Assembly: GCA_947090365.1 (NCBI GenBank)
Contig: CAMUNT010000021.1
Span: 1 to 12,408, forward strand
Source of the DNA: an uncultured Clostridia bacterium
Lineage (GTDB): Bacteria; Bacillota; Clostridia; Christensenellales; Borkfalkiaceae
Direction of reading: 5' to 3'
DNA length: 12,408 bases
Of this stretch, positions 6,056 to 12,408 are shown one piece after another. A model generated the notes under the pieces. It ran no database searches. It saw only the letters and a program-made list of their open reading frames with translations, and was not told the origin of the DNA. The position numbers and the translations under genes are program-made. Each line of letters opens with the position of its first letter. The first letter of the stretch is position 1.

Positions 6056-8875
6056 TTAAGTCTCCAAAACGCTTTTAAGGAATTGCCCTGTATAGCTTTG
6101 CTCACACCCGGCGACCTGTTCAGGGGTACCTGCAATAAGAACAGTTCCGCCCTTATCACCGCCTTCCGGGCCTAAATCGATTATCCAATCCGCCGTCTTA
6201 ATTACGTCAAGATTATGCTCGATTACAAGTACCGTATTACCGCTGTTTCTAAGCCTGGTTATTATCTTTATGAGTTTATCCACGTCATAGCTGTGCAAGC
6301 CCGTAGTAGGCTCGTCCAGAATATAAAAGGTTTTGCCCGTACTCCTTTTCGAAAGCTCGGTTGCAAGCTTTACTCGCTGAGCCTCTCCGCCCGAAAGTGT
6401 TGTCGCACTTTGTCCGAGTTTGATATATCCAAGCCCGACATCGCACAGCGTAGACAGTTTATTATATATCGAAGTAACGGGTTTAAACAGCTCTGTCACC
6501 TCTTCAATCGTCATTTCAAGCACGTCGGAAATACTTTTCCCCTTATACTTGACTTCTAATGTTTCACGGTTATACCTTTTTCCTCCGCACACTTCGCAGG
6601 GCACGTATATATCCGGCAAAAAGTGCATAGCTATCTGAATTATTCCGTCGCCTTGACAATGCTCGCATCTGCCTCCCGCTACGTTAAAGGAAAATCTTCC
6701 GCTTTTGTATCCTCGCTCTTTTGCGTCGGGCGTAGCGGCGAACAATTCGCGGATTGACGTAAATACGCCCGTATAAGTTGCAGGGTTCGACCGCGGAGTT
6801 CTGCCAATCGGCTGTTGATCGATTGCAATCACCTTATCGAAGTGCTCTACCCCTTCAAATCCGTCGTTTTTGCCGAGAAGCTGACGCGCACCGTTCAATT
6901 TATTTGCAAGGTAGGGATAAATTATTTCGTTTACAAGACTCGATTTACCGCTTCCCGAAACCCCCGTAACCGCAGTTATAAGCCCTGCCGGAATATCAAC
7001 GGTAATATTTTTTAAATTATTCTGCTTACAGCCCTTGACTTTCAGCCACCTGCCGTCTGGATTAGCCCGCCTTTCCGGAACTTCGATTTTTTTTCTGCCG
7101 GAAAGATAATCGCCTGTAATCGAACGCGGTTCGTTGATTATATCGTCTAAACTCCCGCAGGCAACCACTTCACCGCCATGAACGCCCGCCTTAGGCCCTA
7201 TATCAACGATATAATCGGCTGAACGCATAGTATCTTCGTCGTGCTCAACTACAATCAGCGTATTGCCGATATCGCGCAGACCGAGCAGGGAATTCAAAAG
7301 CTTTTGATTATCGCGCTGATGCAATCCGATACTCGGCTCGTCGAGAATATATAAAACACCCGTAAGCGCGCTTCCTATCTGCGTAGCAAGCCGGATACGC
7401 TGACTTTCACCGCCCGAAAGAGTTGCCGCACTGCGCGACAGCGTCAGATATCCGAGCCCTACGTTGCGCAAAAAGCTTAAACGGCTGTTAATTTCCTTGA
7501 TTATACCGTCCGCAATTAAATGCTCGGTCTTGCCGAAAAAGCCGAAGTCTGTAAACGACGCAAGATCGTCAACCGACATATCGCAGACTTCCATAATGTT
7601 CTTTTCGCCTACCGTAACCGCAAGCGCTTCTTTTTTTAACCTTTTACCCTTACATGCGGGACAGTCGGTCGTGCGCATATAGCGCTCTATATCCCATTTG
7701 ACGCCCTCAGACGAAGTTTGGTTATATCTGCGCTGTAAATTTGTAACAAACCCTTCCCACGCCGTTTTATAGCTTCCCGAAAAGCGCGTCACGTTGTATT
7801 CCAGATCTATCATTTCGCCGTTGTTGCCGTACATAAGCATTTCGTAAACGCCTTTCGGAAGTTCGCTTACGGGAACGTCGAGAGAAAATTTATAAACTTT
7901 TGCAAGCGACGAAAGATACATCTGGGTCATAGACGAAGATTCCAGATTCCACCCGCTTATTTTAATTGCGCCGTCACGCAGAGATTTACTCTTATCGGGG
8001 CAGATTAAATCGGGATCGACAGTCTGCTTGAAACCCAAGCCCGAGCATTCGGGACAAGCGCCCCATGGCGTATTGAACGAAAAGAGACGCGGTTCGATTT
8101 CTTCGATAGATATTCCGCAGTCGGGACAGGCGTATTTCGAAGAATACAGCTCTTCACTACCGTCGCAGTCTATCACAACGAGCCCGTCGGCAAGCTTCAA
8201 AGCGCTTTCAAGGCTGTCCGTCAGCCTTTTGATTATCCCCTCTTTAATTATAAGCCGGTCGACGATTACCGAAATGTTATGGCGGATATTCTTTTCAAGA
8301 CGAATTTCTTCCTGCAAATCGTAAGTGATACCGTCGACTTTTACCCTGCCGTAACCGCTCTTTTTATAGCCGGCAAGCTCCTTTACAAACTCACCTTTTT
8401 TACCGCGGACGACGGGAGCTTCAACCATAATTTTGCTACCCTCGGGCAAAAGCACGATTTTGTCGGCAATTTCATCTACCGACTGTCTGCGTATTTCCCT
8501 GCCGCAATTCGGACAATGAGGTACGCCTACGCGCGCAAAAAGCAATCTGAAATAATCATAAATTTCAGTTACGGTGCCGACGGTAGAACGCGGGTTATGC
8601 GAAGTAGTTTTCTGATCGATAGAAATGGCCGGAGAAAGCCCGTCGATAAGCTCCACATCAGGTTTATTGGACTGTCCTAAAAACTGACGGGCATAAGACG
8701 AAAGACTTTCAATATACCGCCTTTGTCCCTCTGCAAAAATTGTATCGAATGCAAGAGTTGATTTTCCGCTTCCCGAAAGCCCAGTAAATACAGTAAAAGA
8801 GTTGCGCGGAATATGCACGTCGACGTTTTTTAAATTATTTTCTTTTGCACCTTTAACAAAAATTTCTTCTTTCAT
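6056..8875 (-). CDS. uvrA: Excinuclease ABC subunit A
   Basis: UvrA is the ATP-driven DNA damage sensor of nucleotide excision repair; it dimerises, finds distorted DNA and loads UvrB. At 939 residues it has the normal family length. The first ATPase has Walker A GLSGSGKST (32-40), the signature LSGGES (486-491) and Walker B ILDEP with D512/E513. The second has GVSGSGKSS (638-646), LSGGEAQ (827-833) and D854/E855. Zinc-binding cysteines are C250/C253/C274/C277 and C737/C740/C760/C763. HCPNCGREIRR (120-130) is a further typical block. It follows uvrB by 2 nt (TAATTATG) and has no clear Shine-Dalgarno, so translation probably couples to uvrB. The family-typical N-terminus supports this ATG. All key motifs are intact. 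Confidence 0.98.
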   Translation of the reverse strand: MKEEIFVKGAKENNLKNVDVHIPRNSFTVFTGLSGSGKSTLAFDTIFAEGQRRYIESLSSYARQFLGQSNKPDVELIDGLSPAISIDQKTTSHNPRSTVGTVTEIYDYFRLLFARVGVPHCPNCGREIRRQSVDEIADKIVLLPEGSKIMVEAPVVRGKKGEFVKELAGYKKSGYGRVKVDGITYDLQEEIRLEKNIRHNISVIVDRLIIKEGIIKRLTDSLESALKLADGLVVIDCDGSEELYSSKYACPDCGISIEEIEPRLFSFNTPWGACPECSGLGFKQTVDPDLICPDKSKSLRDGAIKISGWNLESSSMTQMYLSSLAKVYKFSLDVPVSELPKGVYEMLMYGNNGEMIDLEYNVTRFSGSYKTAWEGFVTNLQRRYNQTSSEGVKWDIERYMRTTDCPACKGKRLKKEALAVTVGEKNIMEVCDMSVDDLASFTDFGFFGKTEHLIADGIIKEINSRLSFLRNVGLGYLTLSRSAATLSGGESQRIRLATQIGSALTGVLYILDEPSIGLHQRDNQKLLNSLLGLRDIGNTLIVVEHDEDTMRSADYIVDIGPKAGVHGGEVVACGSLDDIINEPRSITGDYLSGRKKIEVPERRANPDGRWLKVKGCKQNNLKNITVDIPAGLITAVTGVSGSGKSSLVNEIIYPYLANKLNGARQLLGKNDGFEGVEHFDKVIAIDQQPIGRTPRSNPATYTGVFTSIRELFAATPDAKERGYKSGRFSFNVAGGRCEHCQGDGIIQIAMHFLPDIYVPCEVCGGKRYNRETLEVKYKGKSISDVLEMTIEEVTELFKPVTSIYNKLSTLCDVGLGYIKLGQSATTLSGGEAQRVKLATELSKRSTGKTFYILDEPTTGLHSYDVDKLIKIITRLRNSGNTVLVIEHNLDVIKTADWIIDLGPEGGDKGGTVLIAGTPEQVAGCEQSYTGQFLKSVLET

Positions 8876-8877
8876 AA

Positions 8878-10845
8878 TTATTTACGCTTTGCCTGTAAAA
8901 GTTTCTTTTTTAATTCTGAAATAGTATCACGTATTTCTATTGCTTTTTCGAAATCGAGCTGACTTGAAGCAACCTTCATAAGCGCCTTCAATTTTTCGAT
9001 TTCGTTTGGAATATCGTTAATTTTAATATCGTCAGCCGAAGATTTTTTACCGGTTATACCGATAGAATTTTTTACCTCTTTTATAATGGTTTTAGGAACG
9101 ATACCGTGTTCTTTATTATACGCAGACTGAATTTTTCGGCGACGTTCGGTTTCATCGATTGCGCGCTTCATACTTCCCGTTATAACATCGGCATACATTA
9201 TAACTCTGCCCTCGGCGTTACGTGCCGCTCTGCCTATCGTCTGAACAAGCGACGTTTCGCTTCGCAAAAAACCTTCTTTATCCGCATCGAGAATTGCAAC
9301 CAGCTTTACCTCGGGAAGGTCCAACCCCTCTCTTAAAAGGTTAATACCGCACAAGACGTCAAATTCACCGCTTCTTAAACCGTTTATTATTTCTATTCTT
9401 TCAAGAGCGTCAATGTCGCTGTGCATATAGCGCACTTTCAGTCCGTGTTCTTTTAAGTAATCTGTAAGACTTTCCGCCATTCTCTTCGTCAAAGTAGTGA
9501 CAAGTACCCTGCCTTTCTCTGCGATAACTGTTTTGACTTCGCCCAACAAATCGTCAATCTGTCCTTTCGTGGGGCGGATAACAACCTCAGGGTCGATAAG
9601 CCCGGTAGGACGGATTAGCTGTTCGACGACGTTCCCAGCCTGTTCCATTTCGTACGGAGCGGGCGTTGCGGAAACGCAAATAAGCTGGGGTACACGCGCA
9701 TCGAACTCTTCAAAAGTAAGCGGTCTGTTGTCGTAAGCCGATTTCAATCTGAAACCGTAACCTACGAGATTTTCCTTGCGTGACCTGTCACCGTGATACA
9801 TTGCGCGTATCTGCGGAATAGTCATATGACTTTCGTCAATAAATACGAGGAACTTACCCGCGGGGAAATAGTCAAGTAGCGTAAACGAAGGTTCGGTCGG
9901 CATTCTTCCGTCAAAATAACGGCTGTAATTTTCCACACCCGAGCAATACCCGATTTCACGCATCATTTCAAGGTCGTAAGTGGTACGCTGTTCCAGACGC
10001 TGCGCTTCCAAAAGCTTGCCTTCGTCCTTAAACGCCTTTACCTCGTCTCTCATATCCCGCTCTATCATTGACAGCGCACTCTGCATTTTATCGGAACCTA
10101 CGGCATACTGACTTGCGGGAAATATCAAAACGTGTTTTAATTCGGAAATAACGTTGCCCGTCAAGGCGTCTTCTTCGCATATTCTGTCTATTTCGTCACC
10201 GAAAAATTCGACGCGGATTGCAACTTCGGAATTGCTTGCGGGAAATATTTCAACGGTATCACCGCGAACGCGGAATGACGAACGTTTAAAATCCATATCG
10301 CGTCTTGCGTACTGAATCTCGACGAGCCGTCTTAAAAGAACGTCACGTTCGAGCTCCATACCCGGGCGCAGTGAAATCGCCAAGCGGAAATATTCCTCGG
10401 GCGCGCCCAGTCCGTAAATACAGCTGACGGAAGCAACGACTATTACATCCTCGCGTTCACCGAGCGAACTGGTTGCTGAATTACGTAATTTATCGATTTC
10501 GTCGTTTAGACTCATATCCTTTTCGATATAAGTATCCGTTGACGGAATATAACTTTCGGGCTGATAATAATCGTAGTACGAAACGAAGTATTCAACGCGG
10601 TTATTAGGAAAAAACTCTTTGAACTCATTGCAAAGCTGAGCCGCAAGCGTCTTGTTGTGCGCAATAACAAGCGTAGGGCGGTTTACGTTTTTAATGACAT
10701 TAGCCATAGTAAAAGTTTTACCGCTTCCAGTCACCCCCACCAAAACCTGCGTGCGGATACCGTCTAAAACCCCCTCCGTCAGACTTTCTATCGCCTGAGG
10801 CTGATCACCGGTCGGATTAAATTTTGAATGCAGTTCAAATTTCAT
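8878..10845 (-). CDS. uvrB: Excinuclease ABC subunit B
   Basis: UvrB is the helicase-like subunit that verifies damage after UvrA loading and recruits UvrC for incision. It has 655 residues, close to the family norm. Visible motifs are Walker A GVTGSGKT (37-44), the damage-probing beta-hairpin region rich in tyrosine (YYDYYQPESYIP, 90-101), the DESH box (337-340), VSATP (391-395), motif VI QTIGRAAR (535-542) and the C-terminal UVR domain (about 614-648) that contacts UvrC. The N-terminus MKFELHSKFNPTGDQPQAI matches the usual start. uvrA follows directly, forming an operon; uvrC is not in the window. No Shine-Dalgarno is seen. Two candidate promoters lie upstream, one with a LexA-like palindrome, so damage induction is plausible but unproven. 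Confidence 0.98.
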   Translation of the reverse strand: MKFELHSKFNPTGDQPQAIESLTEGVLDGIRTQVLVGVTGSGKTFTMANVIKNVNRPTLVIAHNKTLAAQLCNEFKEFFPNNRVEYFVSYYDYYQPESYIPSTDTYIEKDMSLNDEIDKLRNSATSSLGEREDVIVVASVSCIYGLGAPEEYFRLAISLRPGMELERDVLLRRLVEIQYARRDMDFKRSSFRVRGDTVEIFPASNSEVAIRVEFFGDEIDRICEEDALTGNVISELKHVLIFPASQYAVGSDKMQSALSMIERDMRDEVKAFKDEGKLLEAQRLEQRTTYDLEMMREIGYCSGVENYSRYFDGRMPTEPSFTLLDYFPAGKFLVFIDESHMTIPQIRAMYHGDRSRKENLVGYGFRLKSAYDNRPLTFEEFDARVPQLICVSATPAPYEMEQAGNVVEQLIRPTGLIDPEVVIRPTKGQIDDLLGEVKTVIAEKGRVLVTTLTKRMAESLTDYLKEHGLKVRYMHSDIDALERIEIINGLRSGEFDVLCGINLLREGLDLPEVKLVAILDADKEGFLRSETSLVQTIGRAARNAEGRVIMYADVITGSMKRAIDETERRRKIQSAYNKEHGIVPKTIIKEVKNSIGITGKKSSADDIKINDIPNEIEKLKALMKVASSQLDFEKAIEIRDTISELKKKLLQAKRK

Positions 10846-10852
10846 CTATACG

Positions 10853-10881
10853 ATTATACCCTATTGAAAATTTATTTACAA
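10853..10881 (-). promoter_or_regulatory. uvrB proximal promoter (P2), start-proximal
   Basis: On the minus strand there is a -35 box TTGTAA (10881 to 10876), a 17 bp spacer, and a perfect -10 box TATAAT (10858 to 10853). CGTATAG is all that separates the -10 from the ATG, so a transcript from here would have 0 or 1 leader bases. Confidence 0.68.
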
Positions 10882-10905
10882 GTTAATTTGGTTTTTATAT
10901 GAATA

Positions 10906-10917
10906 AAACATATGTTT
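10906..10917. promoter_or_regulatory. LexA-like palindrome upstream of uvrB
   Basis: The perfect 12 bp palindrome AAACATATGTTT keeps the AAC-N4-GTT core of the Bacillota LexA operator (GAAC-N4-GTTC), with the outer G/C pair replaced by A/T. It begins 2 bp downstream of the P1 -10 box, so it covers the predicted start of transcription. The sequence is AT-rich, so chance cannot be excluded. Confidence 0.45.
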
Positions 10918-10919
10918 AT

Positions 10920-10946
10920 ATTATATCAAATAAATAATAAAGTCAA
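10920..10946 (-). promoter_or_regulatory. uvrB distal promoter (P1) with extended -10
   Basis: On the minus strand there is a -35 box TTGACT (10946 to 10941) and a perfect -10 box TATAAT (10925 to 10920) preceded by TG (10928-10927), an extended -10. The spacer is only 15 bp, which the extended -10 could offset. Transcription would start near 10913, giving a leader of about 68 nt. Confidence 0.5.
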
Positions 10947-11038
10947 ATATTTTGAAGCTTACTTTTAAAATGTTAATTTTTAAATTGTAAACGGAGCGAT
11001 GAAACGCAATAGTTAAAATTTATTTTGAAAACGTAAAT
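10947..11038. other. AT-rich spacer without a recognised gene
   Basis: Part of the 232 bp gap between uvrB and the histidine kinase gene. Beyond the uvrB promoters and the kinase terminator, only AT-rich sequence is seen. A plus-strand ATG after GGAG (about 10993-11001) opens just five codons and is not called as a gene. Confidence 0.5.
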
Positions 11039-11067
11039 CCGCCGTTCGGCATATTGCCGAACAGCGG
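11039..11067 (-). terminator. Hairpin terminator after the histidine kinase gene
   Basis: On the minus strand CCGCTGTTCGGCA and TGCCGAACGGCGG form a 13 bp stem, including one G·U pair, with a 3 nt loop. It lies 10 nt after the stop. The following tract ATTTACGTTTT is only moderately U-rich. The G·U pair is a mismatch on the plus strand, which favours action on minus-strand transcripts. Confidence 0.75.
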
Positions 11068-11077
11068 TTACTTTTTA

Positions 11078-12408
11078 TTAATTCTGTTCTTCTTCTATTT
11101 TCTCGGGTACGGCGGGAAAATCCACCCAGAACGACGAGCCTTTGCCTAATTCCGACTCAACGCCGAAATCGAACGAGTGATTTTGCAGTATAACCTTAAC
11201 GATACTCAGCCCGAGTCCCGTCCCTTTTACCGGGCGGGCGTGATTTTCTTTTGCGCGGTAATACCTGTTCCAGATTTCCGACAGTTCATGCTTGGAAATG
11301 CCTTTACCGGTGTCTTTAATAATAAGTTTGATGCGCTCGCCTACGGGGTCGTTTTTTAAGCTGATATATACCGTCTTATTCTCTCCCGTATAGTTGATTG
11401 CATTACTTAAAAGATTATAAATTACCTGCCCTATCTTTTCTTCGTCGGCGCGGGTATACAGATTGGGATCGACGTCTATCATAAACGAATAACCCTGCGT
11501 TTCCTGCAAATACTCGAACTTGTTAATAATGCCGTACAAAAATTCTGTAAGATTGAAAACCTTAAAATTGAGTTCGTCAAGCTTTGACGATACCTTAGAA
11601 ACGTTTAAAACGTCGTTCACAAGCCCCGTCAGCCTGTCGGCTTCATCGATAATAACTTGAAGATGTTTTTCTCGTTTTTCTGGATTGTCGCCCGAAATTT
11701 CGCGTATCATCGAAGCGTACGCCTTAATCATTGTCAGCGGAGTTTTTAAATCGTGAGAAATGTTCGCTATCAGCTCACGCTGAAAATCCCCGCTCTTTTT
11801 TACTTCGTCGCGTATGGAATTAAGCGTATCGGATAGGTCGGCAAGCTCCTGATATTCCGCATTTGCGAAATTAACGGTAAAATCACCCTCTGAAAACCGC
11901 ACCGCTGTCGCAGACAGATTTTTAAGCCCGCTTGTAAGCTTTTGAGAAACGTTATACGCGACCATTGCCGTCAATAAAAGCACGCTGACGCCGACGATTA
12001 TAAAATATGTTAATAAAACACGAAGCGAGCTGTTGAAAATATTTAACGAATAACTTGCAACGATATAACTTCCGCCTTCATAATCTATTGATGCGGCGTA
12101 ATTAAGCGTGTTGGCCTTGGTGTAAATTACGGGCGCACATTTTTCGTCCGCATTATTCAGCTTTTCAACTATTTCGGATAAATCGCCATTCCACTTTTCG
12201 TTACCTGAGGGCAACAGTACTTCCCCGTCTTTAGACAAAACGTAAACGATAATTCCGTCCTGCCTGTAATTATGGATAAACTCCGTAGCTCCGTCCCCCT
12301 CGTTCACCAAAACGGCAACCTCCCTGCCTACGCTGATTAACCTTTCTTTGGCAGTTCCTCTGGCGGTACTTGCTACTGCTATAAAACAAATAAATTCTAT
12401 CAGAACTA
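11078..12408 (-). CDS. Membrane sensor histidine kinase, N-terminus cut by window edge
   Basis: This is the sensor of a two-component system that autophosphorylates on histidine and passes phosphate to a response regulator, probably encoded just outside the window. The frame stays open to the right edge, giving 442 visible residues. A TTG at 12308-12310 could be read as a start but lies inside the open frame and is unlikely to be real. Visible residues 1-14 (VLIEFICFIAVA) look like the end of TM1; an extracytoplasmic sensor of about 115 residues follows; TM2 is about 130-152; HAMP about 152-202; HisKA with H218 in ISHDLKTPL; then the HATPase with N335 (NLLSNAINYTG), DTGKG (365-369), NRYYRA and KGTGLGLS (394-401). 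All catalytic boxes are intact. The tail is acidic (EKIEEEQN). The overall type resembles PhoR/VanS-like kinases; the stimulus is unknown. Confidence 0.93.
   Translation of the reverse strand, partial: VLIEFICFIAVASTARGTAKERLISVGREVAVLVNEGDGATEFIHNYRQDGIIVYVLSKDGEVLLPSGNEKWNGDLSEIVEKLNNADEKCAPVIYTKANTLNYAASIDYEGGSYIVASYSLNIFNSSLRVLLTYFIIVGVSVLLLTAMVAYNVSQKLTSGLKNLSATAVRFSEGDFTVNFANAEYQELADLSDTLNSIRDEVKKSGDFQRELIANISHDLKTPLTMIKAYASMIREISGDNPEKREKHLQVIIDEADRLTGLVNDVLNVSKVSSKLDELNFKVFNLTEFLYGIINKFEYLQETQGYSFMIDVDPNLYTRADEEKIGQVIYNLLSNAINYTGENKTVYISLKNDPVGERIKLIIKDTGKGISKHELSEIWNRYYRAKENHARPVKGTGLGLSIVKVILQNHSFDFGVESELGKGSSFWVDFPAVPEKIEEEQN

Noticed and set aside
6215..6559. A 114-codon plus-strand frame inside uvrA
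   Set aside because: It is antisense to the second ATPase half of uvrA and looks like a shadow of the real gene.
8279..8680. A 133-codon plus-strand frame inside uvrA
   Set aside because: It is antisense to intact, conserved uvrA codons, with no ribosome site, promoter or recognisable protein motif.
10993..11016. Five-codon plus-strand frame after GGAG in the uvrB-kinase gap
   Set aside because: It is too short to be meaningful, with no conserved peptide type recognised.
12308..12310. TTG as the start codon of the histidine kinase
   Set aside because: The same frame stays open for 32 more codons to the window edge and encodes a hydrophobic segment that fits TM1, so the true start lies outside.
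1..12408. Mobile element, defence island, CRISPR or other novel system
   Set aside because: All large frames belong to known chromosomal families; there are no direct repeat arrays, transposase, integrase or toxin-antitoxin pairs, and no composition shift.

Overview
The window looks like an ordinary stretch of chromosome from a low-to-mid-GC Bacillota, probably a gut-type Clostridia. The evidence is a type-A RNase P RNA start, AT-rich sigma-A style promoters (TTGACA/TATAAT) and Rho-independent terminators followed by U-rich tracts. A genus cannot be named from the sequence alone. I see no insertion sequence, phage gene, CRISPR array, tRNA or sign of recent transfer. Base composition and codon use look even across the genes.

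Layout. The left edge holds the 5' end of rnpB (minus strand), divergent from pyk (plus strand, pyruvate kinase) across about 115 bp with back-to-back promoters. pyk converges on a methyltransferase gene (minus strand), with a strong hairpin between them. Everything else is on the minus strand. Read in the direction of transcription from the right edge, the order is: a sensor histidine kinase whose N-terminus is cut by the window end, uvrB-uvrA (nucleotide excision repair, 2 bp apart), a ferritin-like protein, two FAD-dependent oxidoreductases overlapping by 4 bp (ATGA), and the methyltransferase. Hairpin terminators follow the kinase, uvrA, the FAD pair and pyk.

How the genes work together. 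uvrB and uvrA encode the damage-recognition proteins of the UvrABC system and form one operon. Its upstream region shows two candidate promoters, one with a palindrome resembling a LexA operator over the predicted start of transcription. The ferritin-like gene and the two flavoproteins form a compact redox-flavoured cluster that could be transcribed together; its shared function is unknown. pyk and rnpB are housekeeping genes.

The most notable pattern concerns translation starts. Only pyk has a clear Shine-Dalgarno sequence. The methyltransferase, the first FAD oxidoreductase and uvrB each have a well-formed predicted promoter whose -10 box ends only 6 to 8 nt before the ATG, and the ferritin-like gene shows a weaker version. 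This predicts leaderless or nearly leaderless mRNAs. I found no convincing new multi-gene system; the interest lies in this promoter architecture, the possible SOS control of uvrBA and a few small structures.
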